Shown here one piece after another: positions 1 to 9,592 of a DNA stretch of 40,750 nucleotides; position 1 is the stretch's first letter, and each line of letters begins with the position of its first letter. The notes below the pieces were generated by a model, which searched no databases, was not told the DNA's origin, and saw only the letters and a list, made by a program, of their open reading frames with translations. Source of the DNA: a virus. The stretch covers positions 2,742-43,491 of the IMG/VR virus record IMGVR_UViG_3300030390_001589, one strand, 5' to 3'. Made by a program: the position numbers and the translations under genes.

Positions 1-1013
1 GTGTTTAAATTTTCTTCTTCTAATCTCATTGTTTCTTCGTTTTTCTTTTCTCTATCATATAATTGGTTAATATTATCAGGGCTAAAAGAAGAGGTGTCTA
101 CGCCTGTTTTCATTTCAACATAAGCGGCTTTCCTTCTTGCATCATCAATAACAGGGTTATATTCTGTAATTACTTCATCATCTACCACATCGTACTCTGG
201 TGTTTGTTGTTCAGGAAAATTACTTAAATAATTTCTAAATTTAGATGAATTTTCTACCTCATCTATTAACTCATTTGTATCTTTTTTAGAATCTTCTTGT
301 AGTTCTAATAGTTTATTATCAGTGTTAGTTCCAAATTTACTTACAAAATTTTTAAATTTTCTTCCACCCAAATCACTAGTCATTTTTCCCAAATCACTAC
401 CACTTATTCCTTTAGCAATAGCTCTTAAAGGTGAAGGAACAGCCATCTTTGCTAAATTTCTAACAGTTTGTCCACTAGAAAAAGGAAATGTGTTTTGGAA
501 AGCTTTACGTTCTGTAGTACCTGGACCCTGAAATTTATTAATGAATTCGTTATATTCATCCGATGTTAAACCTTGACGGGCTTTATTAATTGCAACTGTT
601 TTGCCTGTTTCAGGATTAGTAAAATATTGAGGTTGATCTTTAAAGTTCCCTGCACGAAGTCCAAATAAACCATCTTTATACCCTGTAAAATCTGATTTAT
701 CCATTGAGCCAGTTCTAGAGTCATCTATAATTCTTTTACGATTAAAATCTTCCATTTTCTTTTTAAAATCTCTGTCTGACTGAGCTAAATAAGCTTGATT
801 AGATCTAACTCGGTCTTTTGCTCCCTCAAATTTATCCATTGGATTAACTGTAGACTTGGTATATCTTCCTTTTCCAGGAGTTTTAGGTATATTTAATCCA
901 TATTTTTTAGCTGATTTACTAATATATGATGATCTATCACCTTCAGCAATTCGTCGAGCTGTTTCTTTTTTAATATTATCTCGTTTGCGCTGTTCTTTTG
1001 TTCTTTTTGCCAT
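1..1013 (-). CDS. Unknown basic virion-region protein, cut by the left window edge
   Basis: The frame is open from an ATG at 1013-1011 to the window edge, giving at least 337 residues with no stop. The N-terminus is very basic and charged (begins MAKRTKEQRKR), followed by mixed charged sequence with one short Ala/Gly-rich stretch near residues 190-205 and an acidic C-terminal part. No enzyme motif or membrane segment is visible. It follows the 981-residue gene after only five bases, so it is the last visible gene of the minus-strand run of large virion proteins. A structural or internal virion role is inferred from position only. I do not recognise the family. The true length is unknown. Confidence 0.75.
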   Translation of the reverse strand, partial: MAKRTKEQRKRDNIKKETARRIAEGDRSSYISKSAKKYGLNIPKTPGKGRYTKSTVNPMDKFEGAKDRVRSNQAYLAQSDRDFKKKMEDFNRKRIIDDSRTGSMDKSDFTGYKDGLFGLRAGNFKDQPQYFTNPETGKTVAINKARQGLTSDEYNEFINKFQGPGTTERKAFQNTFPFSSGQTVRNLAKMAVPSPLRAIAKGISGSDLGKMTSDLGGRKFKNFVSKFGTNTDNKLLELQEDSKKDTNELIDEVENSSKFRNYLSNFPEQQTPEYDVVDDEVITEYNPVIDDARRKAAYVEMKTGVDTSSFSPDNINQLYDREKKNEETMRLEEENLN

Positions 1014-1018
1014 TACTG

Positions 1019-3964
1019 TTACCCTCTCCTACTTCCCATTGCTATAGCTTGATCAAGATTTCCTGACGCCAAAGCTACTCGCTGTTCTTCACTTAATTGT
1101 TTTTGAGCTGCTTCTGTTCCCATACCTACGCCTGTATTTTGTATCATTTGATCAAAATCTACGTTTAAAAATGGATCTTTACTTGGCTCAACTGATTCAG
1201 TTGCTGTACTTACTTCCATTTCTTGCAAGTCATTTGCTACACCTTGTGAATCAATACTAAATTCATTTTTACTATCTACTTTTGATAATTTTACGTCCTG
1301 TGCAAAACCATCAGGTCCTATTTGTATTTCCATATTTTCTGAACCAGGATAAGTTACGTTATTATTTGACATAAAAATCATGTATTTCATTACATCGTAA
1401 GGGTTACCTGTATCTAAATTTTGTAATTCTGAAGGTACGTCTTCTTTTCCTTCTGACATTCCCATAGAAAGTTCAGGAGTAAGAGCAATAGTATTAATAA
1501 GAGCTTGACGTCTAGCCATATCAGAAAGTTCAGGATTCATAGTTTTAGTAAGACCTTCCATAAATTTAGGATCAGCCATTTTACTCATACCGTATCGAGC
1601 CATTAAAACATAACCAATATTACCAAAAGGATTGTTTGCAACGAAACCAGCAAATGCTAAATTAGTTATAGCATTAATTCCACCTAAAAAACCACGACGT
1701 TTAACAAAAGCTGATACGTCACCAAAATTTGTTTGTTGTATTGTATCACCCAGAGCTACAATATTTCTCATTCTTTCATATTGTTCTTTACCAAAAATTT
1801 CTTGCATTGCTTCCATTTTGTTTGGATTATCTAATCCAAATGATTTTTTTAAAGCTTGAACATCTATAATGGGAATATTAAAATTAGCACTAGCTTGTTT
1901 TACTCCTTCTTCTTTACCACTTAACCAACTTGCTCCTTTTTTAAACGTTCCTCCAATCATTCCAGATTGCCCTGTATATTTTAAACTACCACTTATATAT
2001 TTAGTAGTTTCACGTAATTGATCATCTATGTAAGTTCTTGCTACTGCTGCAACAGGATCTACTATTTTTCCGTTTGCTAATTTTACAGGAGGCATGGCTG
2101 TTTTCATTTCTTTGATAGCAGCTGGTGAGTACAGTGTTTCATCATTAAATAATATTTTTAATACTTGTTCTCCCGTTAACATAGTTGGATCGATATCCTC
2201 GGTAGCCTTGGCAATGTTTTTATCAGCTAATCCTAAAATTTGTGCAACTCGACCTTTTGTGTAGTTAACGTTATTAAAGAAAAAATTATTAGCAATACCC
2301 ATTGCTCCAGAAAATTGATTTACTAATGCCTTTTTTGCAGGATCATCAAATTGTTTGAAGTTTTCAAAATCATCTAACGTGTGAATCATTGCTTTTGTAA
2401 AGTTATCAACCCCTCCTAATTCCGTTCCTAACTCACTATCTGCGGCAGCTTTCCTTTTTAAAGCGTTAAATTGAGTTTGTAGTTTTTTAAATTCTCTAGC
2501 ACTAATAAAATCTTTTTTTAAATATTGCATGTCAATTAAAGCATCAACATAATCAGTTTGTTTTCCAATAAAACCTGCTAATAAACTATCTACGTCTTGT
2601 GGTCTGTCATAATCAGGTTGATTTAATCTTAAAGATCCTTCATTACCTTTTGGTCTTTTTCCTCCATATGTTTCTAATTCTAAATTTTCAGCTATCTCTT
2701 TTATACGGTGAGTGGGTAAAAAATCATCGTTTATTTCGTCTCCTATTCTCAGAGCTCTTTTGTATAAAGCTGTTTTAGTAGACGTAAATTTATTTATCAT
2801 CGTTTTAAAACTTTTAGTTGCTACAACGTTAGAGTCACTAAATAAACCTATTGGTGATAAATTATTTAACGTGCTGTTTATTTCTCTAGCAAATGCAACT
2901 TGTTGTGCATTTTGTGCTTGTCGTGCAGAGGTTGCTACAAAAGGAAATAAACCAATAACAGATCCAGCTCCTTTAACAAAACTAGAAGGAGAAGTGGAAA
3001 AAACATTCATTGGAATGTTGTATTGTTTAGCTAATGCTAACATATTTTCATTAATAGGTTCCATTAATCCTGTTTCAGGATTTCTTATTTCTCCAACTTG
3101 AAGTTTTAGGTCATCAGATATTTTAAATATATTTTTTCCTACCATTCTTTTAACAAGAGGGAAAACGTGTTGTAATCCCATTGCACCACCAGTCCACATT
3201 AATTCTGTTCTTGCGTCTATCATATTACGTATATTTTCATTTTTCTTGTAAGCTTCTTCAGGATCAGGAAGTTCCATAATGTAACGTGCTAACTTATTAG
3301 ATAAATCGTAAAACGCATCTCCTGCTTGTTTTGCAGCAACGTTTGTTGCAACAACTGAAGCAAAACCTAAAGCAGGATTTTTCTTTAGTTGATTAAAAAT
3401 CGCATTTCTTGTGGTAAATGTGTTGTTAGGAAAATCTTTTGTTAATTGACCTGCTAATGCTAAATCGGTTGCAATAACTCCTACGTCTGTAATCATTTGC
3501 TTTGGATCAAGATCACCAACTTCTCCTGCACTCGAACCTACCTGTGAAGTGCCCGACATTAGTTTAGCTGCTGTGTTTATAATACCTTGACCCGCTTTTT
3601 TTGGCTCAAATTCGTTTCCAAAAGGAAGTAGTTCAGTTATTTCTTTTAATGTTGTCCCCAAATTTATACCTTGATTGCCTGGACTTGTTACTGCATCGGC
3701 AGCTTTCTTTTTTATCATTGTTCCAATTGGATCATTAATCATATTTTTTCTGAGTTCACCTAAAGATGCAGCATTGTTAACAACAGATGCTTTATTCATT
3801 TCTAATTCTTTTAAAATTATTTTATTTAGTTCTTGTTGTTCTATAGTATCACGTGGAAATTGTTGTTCAGGGGTTTTTCCATTAACTACACTACGTAATT
3901 GAATTTTAATAACTTTATCAATTCCGTGTTGTGACAGATCATAATTAAATCCTACAGTTTCCAT
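1019..3964 (-). CDS. Large internal or ejection-type virion protein (981 aa), family unknown
   Basis: A 981-residue protein with long helical, charged segments interrupted by Ala/Gly-rich hydrophobic patches, notably around residues 200-220 and about 760-795 (Asn/Phe/Gly-rich, possibly membrane-active). The C-terminus is Gln/Glu-rich and ends in an ALASGNLDQAIAMGSRRG-like tail, a type of ending I associate with podovirus internal virion proteins. No peptidase or transglycosylase motif was found. Its ATG shares one base with the stop of the upstream 621-residue gene (TAATG), so the two are probably translated together. Size, position beside other large unknown proteins and hydrophobic patches suggest a DNA-ejection protein, but this is inference. 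Confidence 0.7.
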   Translation of the reverse strand: METVGFNYDLSQHGIDKVIKIQLRSVVNGKTPEQQFPRDTIEQQELNKIILKELEMNKASVVNNAASLGELRKNMINDPIGTMIKKKAADAVTSPGNQGINLGTTLKEITELLPFGNEFEPKKAGQGIINTAAKLMSGTSQVGSSAGEVGDLDPKQMITDVGVIATDLALAGQLTKDFPNNTFTTRNAIFNQLKKNPALGFASVVATNVAAKQAGDAFYDLSNKLARYIMELPDPEEAYKKNENIRNMIDARTELMWTGGAMGLQHVFPLVKRMVGKNIFKISDDLKLQVGEIRNPETGLMEPINENMLALAKQYNIPMNVFSTSPSSFVKGAGSVIGLFPFVATSARQAQNAQQVAFAREINSTLNNLSPIGLFSDSNVVATKSFKTMINKFTSTKTALYKRALRIGDEINDDFLPTHRIKEIAENLELETYGGKRPKGNEGSLRLNQPDYDRPQDVDSLLAGFIGKQTDYVDALIDMQYLKKDFISAREFKKLQTQFNALKRKAAADSELGTELGGVDNFTKAMIHTLDDFENFKQFDDPAKKALVNQFSGAMGIANNFFFNNVNYTKGRVAQILGLADKNIAKATEDIDPTMLTGEQVLKILFNDETLYSPAAIKEMKTAMPPVKLANGKIVDPVAAVARTYIDDQLRETTKYISGSLKYTGQSGMIGGTFKKGASWLSGKEEGVKQASANFNIPIIDVQALKKSFGLDNPNKMEAMQEIFGKEQYERMRNIVALGDTIQQTNFGDVSAFVKRRGFLGGINAITNLAFAGFVANNPFGNIGYVLMARYGMSKMADPKFMEGLTKTMNPELSDMARRQALINTIALTPELSMGMSEGKEDVPSELQNLDTGNPYDVMKYMIFMSNNNVTYPGSENMEIQIGPDGFAQDVKLSKVDSKNEFSIDSQGVANDLQEMEVSTATESVEPSKDPFLNVDFDQMIQNTGVGMGTEAAQKQLSEEQRVALASGNLDQAIAMGSRRG

Positions 3965-5829
3965 TAATTTTCAACTCCTATACTATAATCAAAACCCGTT
4001 CCTGGTTCAAATTCCATGCCTTTAATATCTCCTGATAACGTACTTACATCCGTTCGTGTTACAGGGTAGTAACCCGTTTCTTTAGGATCTTGTACGTATA
4101 CTAAAGTTCTATCTCTATTATAAGTTGCATATCCCATATCTATAAGTTGATCATAATAGTTGTCTTTTCCCTGTCCAAACATAATTCTTATATTAGCTAA
4201 AGCATCTTCCCTGTTTCTTGTTAATTGTTGTCGAAGAACACCAAGTTTAGTAATAACGTCTGCTGATGAATCACCATATATGTTTAAATCTTTTGCCGCA
4301 CGTTCAATATCATCTAAGTTTAATCGTCCTGATGATTTACGAGCTCTTGCTATTGCATAAATAATAGAGTTTGCTCTAACTTGGTTGGCTGGTAAATCTG
4401 TATCAAAAAAACGAAGTTTTTTAAAAATAGCTTGTTTTTCTTCTTCATCTGTTCTTCCATCTGTTCCTTTAAATTTGTTTTCTCCATAAAAATTAGTTCC
4501 ACCTGTTTTATCCGCTTGCATTTGAGCATACCCTGACGCCCCTAATTGATCAAAAACTTTATTTGCTGATTCTAAAGCCTTAATATCCTTTGGACTAATA
4601 TCTCCATTTGCAATATCTTGTTGAACATTAGGATCATTTAAATATACAGAAATAGAAGAAGCCATGTTTTGAAATTTTTCTATTTTTTGTCCTTTATATT
4701 GTCCAGTTTCATAAACTTTTGATATTCCGCTGTTCTCGTTAAACGATACCAAATCATCCTCACTGAAAAAACCATTAAATTGTTCTCCGTATAAATCACT
4801 AAATATTTGCATGTATGTTTGAACACGTCCTTTAATTCCAGCAATAAAACCAGCTCTAGAGGGGTTATCGAGAAAAGACTGTTCAAGTTCATCTAATGTT
4901 AACAACGCTCTATCTGTTGTTTGCAATCCTGTTAATATATCTCTAAATGTTACCATGCCTTTTGGATTCCTGTAATCGTCAGGTGTTCCACTTTGACTAA
5001 GAGGTATTGATACAATATTTTGAGGATTTTGTATTAATTGCATTTCAGGAAGTCCATCTGTTCCAATATTGTTTGTAGGTTTATAATATTGAGGTGCAGA
5101 CAAACCTCCATTTTCTGTAATATTTTGAACTACAAACGCATCAAATGGTGTACCTAAGTCTCCTTCTGCATCTTTGTATGCAATTGTAACTTTTTTAGGT
5201 TTAGTACCTTCTAATTGGTAATCCATAAATTTAGCTGCCGACGATTTTAATTGATCATGATAAATAGATCGTAAATCTTGATCTTTTTTAAGATCTGCTT
5301 CATATTTATTTGATGATGCATTCATCATTAGTTCTCGGTTCATGTTCCAAATCTCTTTTTCTTGTAATACGTTTTGTGCTCTTTGGTCCATTTCAGTTTT
5401 AATTCGTGCTTGAGCGTTTTGCTTTGCTTCTGATTGTTCGGCTGTTTTAATTTGTGAAAGATCAGAAGCTAATTGTTGACCACCTTCCGCTAAAACTTCA
5501 CCAATTCGGCCACCCACGGTTGGTCTAAGTAAACCAAAACCAAATTTAGCTAACGCACCTTTTTTTTGTGGTGAGAAATCCGTATTACTATATGCAGCGT
5601 CTATTTGTTCTTGAGTAAGTTGAGCTAGAGGAAAATCTTTTAAATGAGACTCTTTATCTACTAAAAAAGGCAAAAGATGCATAGGATCTGGATTTGTATA
5701 TGTTGGTTCTTCAGGGAAAAAAGAAGAGGATAAAACATTAGGATATGCAAGAGATTGTACTTCAGGGTTTGTTATTTCAAAATCGTCTTCTTCATCAAAA
5801 ATATTATCACCACTTCCGTATTGAACCAT
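3964..5829 (-). CDS. Large virion-region protein (621 aa), family unknown
   Basis: A 621-residue protein. The N-terminus is acidic (a run of Asp/Glu at residues 8-16), followed by a Gln- and Ala-rich coiled-coil-like region at about residues 120-200 and a mixed alpha/beta remainder. No catalytic motif or signal peptide is recognised. It lies between the 342-residue Gln-rich protein and the 981-residue protein in one minus-strand operon, with one-base stop/start overlap to the latter. By position it is probably a virion component that travels inside the particle or in the tail. I cannot assign a family. Confidence 0.7.
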   Translation of the reverse strand: MVQYGSGDNIFDEEDDFEITNPEVQSLAYPNVLSSSFFPEEPTYTNPDPMHLLPFLVDKESHLKDFPLAQLTQEQIDAAYSNTDFSPQKKGALAKFGFGLLRPTVGGRIGEVLAEGGQQLASDLSQIKTAEQSEAKQNAQARIKTEMDQRAQNVLQEKEIWNMNRELMMNASSNKYEADLKKDQDLRSIYHDQLKSSAAKFMDYQLEGTKPKKVTIAYKDAEGDLGTPFDAFVVQNITENGGLSAPQYYKPTNNIGTDGLPEMQLIQNPQNIVSIPLSQSGTPDDYRNPKGMVTFRDILTGLQTTDRALLTLDELEQSFLDNPSRAGFIAGIKGRVQTYMQIFSDLYGEQFNGFFSEDDLVSFNENSGISKVYETGQYKGQKIEKFQNMASSISVYLNDPNVQQDIANGDISPKDIKALESANKVFDQLGASGYAQMQADKTGGTNFYGENKFKGTDGRTDEEEKQAIFKKLRFFDTDLPANQVRANSIIYAIARARKSSGRLNLDDIERAAKDLNIYGDSSADVITKLGVLRQQLTRNREDALANIRIMFGQGKDNYYDQLIDMGYATYNRDRTLVYVQDPKETGYYPVTRTDVSTLSGDIKGMEFEPGTGFDYSIGVEN

Positions 5830-5830
5830 A

Positions 5831-6859
5831 TTAATTTCCTACCCTTCCACCACGTTTAAACATAGAAAATGCACCTGATGAATCACCAGTGTTTCCTGAT
5901 AAAATTCCATAAGTTCCTAATCCTGCGCCGAGAGCTCCGAGCAGTGGATTAGTATACGGAGTTGGTTTTTGTTGTAGAGTTTGTTGATAAGAAGGAATTC
6001 CTTTTAAAATATCACCAAAATAACTTAAACGTTGATACGGTTCTTGTCTATTTAAAGTATCTTGTCTAAATTGCTCATTAAATACTTGTTGTTGTTGATT
6101 TTGTTGTTGAGCTCCCATTTGGAATAATGATCCAAGACCTTGTTGATCTAATCCAAATTGTTGTTGAGCTAAACCTGCTCCTTGAGATCCAAGACCTGCT
6201 TGATTTACACCTAATTGCCCAAAGACTCCTGCTCCTTGCAATCCTCTTCCCGCAGAAGATTCATATGTTCCAATAGCTTTATCCTGTGCTTGTTGAAAAT
6301 TCGTTGCTAAATCTTGAAATATACGTCTAGATTTTATATCTAAAATATTTTTATCTAGTTCTGATTCTTGTATCGCTTGACGAGAACCACCAAAGGCTCC
6401 TACTTGTTGTGCTTGATCTTGTAATTGATTTCTTTGAATAGCAGCTTGCTCGTCTACTTGTTGAAGAGCGTCTTTAGTAACATCAGCTTGATACTGATTA
6501 AAAAATTGTTTGTAGTTACTAGCACTAGGATCAAATTGTTTAATTGCATTTTGAAGTGCTGGTATTCCCATTGCTGCCGAAGTTGCACCTGTGTCAACAC
6601 TTGTTTGAGCTTTTGTAAAAGCTGGATCATATTGAGCTCCTGTTCCAGTAGGTAATCCTGTGGTAGGATCATATCCATACAAACCTGCCGTTCCTGCCAT
6701 TGCTCCCGTTTGAAACGGTTGAAAACCTGCAATTCCTTGTTTTGCAATTCCTGCTGGATCTGCTGTTTTTGTTTTTTGAAAAGCACCTTCTAAAAGTTTT
6801 CTTTGGTATTCTTCAAGGTAAGGAGCTGCTCTGTTACCTGTATAATATATATCCGCCAT
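5831..6859 (-). CDS. Gln/Gly-rich virion protein (342 aa)
   Basis: The protein begins MADIYYTGNRAAPYLEEYQ. Its centre is extremely rich in Gln, Ala and Gly (repeated QAGLGSQG and QQQNQQQQ type stretches, about residues 135-260), with heptad-like helical segments before it. The C-terminus ends FKRGGRVGN, a short basic Gly-Gly tail also seen on other virion proteins here. Proteins of this composition recur near internal virion genes in marine podoviruses; the role is not known to me. The start overlaps the stop of the preceding gene by one base (TAATG) and one base separates it from the next, so it belongs to the same operon. Confidence 0.72.
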   Translation of the reverse strand: MADIYYTGNRAAPYLEEYQRKLLEGAFQKTKTADPAGIAKQGIAGFQPFQTGAMAGTAGLYGYDPTTGLPTGTGAQYDPAFTKAQTSVDTGATSAAMGIPALQNAIKQFDPSASNYKQFFNQYQADVTKDALQQVDEQAAIQRNQLQDQAQQVGAFGGSRQAIQESELDKNILDIKSRRIFQDLATNFQQAQDKAIGTYESSAGRGLQGAGVFGQLGVNQAGLGSQGAGLAQQQFGLDQQGLGSLFQMGAQQQNQQQQVFNEQFRQDTLNRQEPYQRLSYFGDILKGIPSYQQTLQQKPTPYTNPLLGALGAGLGTYGILSGNTGDSSGAFSMFKRGGRVGN

Positions 6860-7917
6860 TAAATTATTCCTTTTCCCTTAGATGATTCAGGATCTAATTT
6901 GTTCATTAAGTTATACATTGCTTTAGGACCTCCTGCGTTGTCGACTGCTTTTGCAGTCATAACAAATTCACCATCACTTAACATAGCTGGAATTTTATCG
7001 TCTTTCGGTCCTCCTGGTCCAGTTATTTCGCCAAATTGAGGTGGGAAAAATTCTGTTATACCTGGATTCTTTTTTATTTGATTCATCATTTGGTTACCAC
7101 TCATACGTGGATCAAATATTTCTGGATCTGTTCCACCACCGTAAGCTCTTGTTAATATTCCTGATATTTGATTACCAGGATTAAATGGCTGTTTTAGCAT
7201 TCCTGCATTTGTAATTCCACCACTCTGCAATGGCTGTACCTGATCACTTGGACGTCTAACACCAATCTCATTTTGATAATTTGTAATATTTCCTTCGTCA
7301 TCTGTTACATAATCTTTATACACTCCATCTTCATAAAAATCATAACGTTTACCGTCCTTAGGATTATATTGCAAATCTTCAAAAACAAAATTTTTGTTTG
7401 GATTTGAACCTATTCCAAATTTACTTCCAAACAACTCATCTACTGCTCCATACTCACCAGAGTAGTCAGGACCCCCTAGCGCTCTTGCTTTTTCTTTTTC
7501 TAGTTCTTTTTTCATAAGAAAACTTGCAATAAGTGGCAATATGCCAGATCCAACTTTCGAATTGCCGTCCGCATCTTTTGAAAAAAGACTACCTAATATA
7601 TTTTGAGCTGTTCCAAGAACACCATCACCTTGTACAACAGTATTTGCTGTTGGGCTTGTTATAACCTGGTCTAAACTACCTATAGCTTTTGTAACCGTGT
7701 CTAAACCTGGAATTTTAAATCCTGATCCTTTTAAACTAGGTAAGCCAATCTTTCCTCCAAGAAAAGGTTTTCCACCAGGAATTCCTCCCAAACCTATAAT
7801 AGCAGCTAAAGTGAGTGCTTCGGGATTATTACGAGCAATGTCTTTCGCACCGCTGCCTACGTCCCGTGCTCCTTTTTTTACTCTATCTACTATATCTTTA
7901 ATTTTGTTTATAAACAT
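6859..7917 (-). CDS. Virion-region protein with C-terminal SDGEFV motif (352 aa)
   Basis: First gene of the leftward operon, with a good ribosome site (AAGGAG) just before the ATG at 7917. The N-terminus is basic and helical, then a Gly/Pro-rich hydrophobic region at about residues 33-75. A second hydrophobic helix (ILPLIASFLM) precedes a charged segment near residue 135. The C-terminus (about 308-328) carries IPAMLSDGEFVMTAKAV, a motif I recognise as recurrent in marine phage virion proteins although its function is unknown. A membrane-interacting or internal virion role is plausible but unproven. Transcription likely starts from the promoter at 7994-8022. Confidence 0.75.
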   Translation of the reverse strand: MFINKIKDIVDRVKKGARDVGSGAKDIARNNPEALTLAAIIGLGGIPGGKPFLGGKIGLPSLKGSGFKIPGLDTVTKAIGSLDQVITSPTANTVVQGDGVLGTAQNILGSLFSKDADGNSKVGSGILPLIASFLMKKELEKEKARALGGPDYSGEYGAVDELFGSKFGIGSNPNKNFVFEDLQYNPKDGKRYDFYEDGVYKDYVTDDEGNITNYQNEIGVRRPSDQVQPLQSGGITNAGMLKQPFNPGNQISGILTRAYGGGTDPEIFDPRMSGNQMMNQIKKNPGITEFFPPQFGEITGPGGPKDDKIPAMLSDGEFVMTAKAVDNAGGPKAMYNLMNKLDPESSKGKGII

Positions 7918-7965
7918 GTACTCCTTGGCAATTCATGATATTGTTAAAAAGCAAGAAGGCGAGAC

Positions 7966-7995
7966 TTGAAAAATAAGCCAAATTTATTCTATATT
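7966..7995 (+). promoter_or_regulatory. Candidate promoter for the rightward oxygenase/tail operon
   Basis: TTGAAA (7966-7971), 18-base spacer, TATATT (7990-7995), about 55 bases before the first plus-strand start at 8051. It interleaves with the opposing candidate promoter, so the two could compete. The region is very AT-rich, which raises the chance of a false match. Confidence 0.3.
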
Positions 7996-8022
7996 TATAG
8001 GCAAAATATTGCTATATGACAA
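7994..8022 (-). promoter_or_regulatory. Candidate sigma70-type promoter for the leftward virion operon
   Basis: On the minus strand TTGTCA (8022-8017) is followed by a 17-base spacer and TATAAA (7999-7994). This lies 77 bases before the ATG of the 352-residue gene, in the only divergent gap at this end. Spacing is ideal and both boxes match consensus at five of six positions. No experimental support. Confidence 0.5.
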
Positions 8023-8050
8023 TAGATATTTATGTCAAAGAAAGGATAGT

Positions 8051-8731
8051 ATGAAAAAGAAAGAGGAAATATTAAAATTTGATGCAATTAGACCGTTTGG
8101 TCCTACTATTGTGAAGGGTAAGTTACCTAAATTTCTTATTGAGTTAATGGATAAAAAATCAACAGAGATGTTAGATGATGAAAAACTTGCTAAAGAATTT
8201 GATCATTCAGGTTCTCTTGCAGGTAATGTTAAACAAGAAGTTAGATTTCCTTCTGAATGGATGAACACAGAAGAGTTTATGCCGATGGTAAACTTAATGG
8301 GTGAAATGGTTAAACAATATATTTCTATTCCTCCAGCTAGTGAAACTATTACACCTGAGTATGTAGGTAAAATGGTTATTGAATCTATGTGGGTGGTGAG
8401 CCAGTGGGCAGGAGACTTTAATCCTTTTCATATACACGAGGGACAATTATCAGGAGTTTTTTATTTACGAGTACCCCCGAGTTTACCAGAAGAGTATGCA
8501 AAGGAAGATCACTATCCAACAGTAGGTGACATAACCTGGTTCGATGGTCGGGCTGCTACTTTTAGTGGTCATAAATACCAACACTCTCCAGAGGTAGGTG
8601 ACATATTTTTATTTCCTAATTGGTTAGCACACGGTGTCTATCCATTTAGAACACAAAATGAAGAGAGACGATCTGTATCGTTTAATCTTCATCTTATTAA
8701 AAAAGAAGAAGAAAAAGAATTATTAAAATAA
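8051..8731 (+). CDS. 2-oxoglutarate/Fe(II) oxygenase-like protein (226 aa)
   Basis: Resembles the phage-associated 2OG-Fe(II) oxygenase family (TIGR02466 / 2OG-FeII_Oxy_5). Visible signatures are a His cluster FHIHEGQLSGVFYL (H127, H129), a downstream FPNWLAHGV (H194) as the distal metal ligand, and ERRSVSFN (R206/R207), the usual 2OG-binding Arg before the last strand. The fold would be a double-stranded beta-helix that hydroxylates an unknown substrate. I chose ATG 8051, not the in-frame ATG at 8009, because AAAGGA lies just upstream and the extra 14 residues fit no family. It opens the plus-strand operon and shares TAATG with the next gene. Confidence 0.85.
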   Translation: MKKKEEILKFDAIRPFGPTIVKGKLPKFLIELMDKKSTEMLDDEKLAKEFDHSGSLAGNVKQEVRFPSEWMNTEEFMPMVNLMGEMVKQYISIPPASETITPEYVGKMVIESMWVVSQWAGDFNPFHIHEGQLSGVFYLRVPPSLPEEYAKEDHYPTVGDITWFDGRAATFSGHKYQHSPEVGDIFLFPNWLAHGVYPFRTQNEERRSVSFNLHLIKKEEEKELLK

Positions 8732-9306
8732 TGAAACCTGTAGAAATTCTTCCTTCACATATTTATGGCGAAGATTTTCTTAGCCTAGATCAAAATTATT
8801 TAAATTCTTTAAAGGCTTCGATTGAATTAATGCGAAGAGGTCATGTTAATGGCGAAGCAGTTTCTAATTTTCAATTTGGATGGCAATCTAATAATCTGCC
8901 TCATTCAGGACTTTTTGAAAAACTTACACAAAAAATAACTAAAACAGCTTTTTTATTTTGTAAAAATATAAAAAATTTTAAATTTAAAAAAGTAGAAATG
9001 CAATCTTTTTGGGCTAATATTAATTATAAAGGAGATATTAATTGGCCTCATAAACATCAAGGGGATATAGCTGGAGTATACTACATCGATACTCATGAGG
9101 ATTGTGGAAATTTAGTTCTTGATTGTTTTACTTATAATCAAAATTGTAAACTATCTTCTCACCTCGGGCTTAAAGAAAAAAAAATTGTTGTTCCTAAAAA
9201 TGATAAAATTGTTTTATTTGATTCTAGTTGTATGCATTTTGTTACTAAAAATAAATCAGATAAAACTAGAATTAGTATGAGTTTTAATGTGAGGGTTTAT
9301 GATTGA
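8731..9306 (+). CDS. 2-oxoglutarate/Fe(II) oxygenase, TIGR02466-like (191 aa)
   Basis: A second oxygenase of the same general family. The core reads WPHKHQGDIAGVYYID (H107, H109, D112), followed by a strand-rich segment, KIVLFDSSCMHFV (H169, distal ligand) and KTRISMSFN (R180, co-substrate Arg). An N-terminal GWQSNNLP segment near residue 50 is typical of the family. The start ATG overlaps the previous stop by one base, and the 3' end overlaps the next gene by eight. Sequence similarity to its neighbour is confined to the metal- and 2OG-binding blocks, so this is not a recent tandem copy. Substrate unknown. Confidence 0.88.
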   Translation: MKPVEILPSHIYGEDFLSLDQNYLNSLKASIELMRRGHVNGEAVSNFQFGWQSNNLPHSGLFEKLTQKITKTAFLFCKNIKNFKFKKVEMQSFWANINYKGDINWPHKHQGDIAGVYYIDTHEDCGNLVLDCFTYNQNCKLSSHLGLKEKKIVVPKNDKIVLFDSSCMHFVTKNKSDKTRISMSFNVRVYD

Positions 9307-9592
9307 TATTGATAAAACTCCGATGGTCCGTGTGACGTGGCTTGATGCCCGTGATACAGAGACTGGTTGGATAGATATAAAAAAAGTATTAGAGGCACCG
9401 TTGGCTAAGTGTCAGGAAGTAGGGTGGCTGGTTACTAATAACAGTGAAAAAATAGTTATTATGCGTTCTTTTAGCGTATGCCCTGAAGATAAAGAAGATG
9501 TTAGTGGTGGAGGAGCCATTGCTATTCCTAAAAGTTGGATAGTCAAAATAGAATATTTAACAACCCTCTATAAAGTGGACTATGATATTTAA
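9299..9592 (+). CDS. Small conserved phage protein of unknown function (97 aa)
   Basis: A 97-residue protein beginning VRVTWLDARDTETGW (from about residue 10), with KCQEVGWLVTNN and PKSWIVKIEYL later. I recognise this type of small beta-rich protein from many tailed phages, where it has no assigned function. It overlaps the upstream oxygenase by eight bases and the downstream one by eleven, so it is embedded in the oxygenase operon. The predicted beta-rich content could suit a small barrel or SH3-like fold, but that is inference. Confidence 0.78.
   Translation: MIDIDKTPMVRVTWLDARDTETGWIDIKKVLEAPLAKCQEVGWLVTNNSEKIVIMRSFSVCPEDKEDVSGGGAIAIPKSWIVKIEYLTTLYKVDYDI

Noticed and set aside
2712-3101. 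129-residue plus-strand open frame inside the 981-residue gene
   Set aside because: Antisense shadow without family signals or start context.
6060-6200. ttg-rich tract as a simple-sequence repeat or CRISPR-like array
   Set aside because: It is codon-level poly-Gln of the Gln-rich protein, with irregular units and no spacers.
8009-8050. Earlier ATG for the first oxygenase
   Set aside because: No ribosome site and no family similarity for the 14 extra residues; AAAGGA before 8051 supports the later start.
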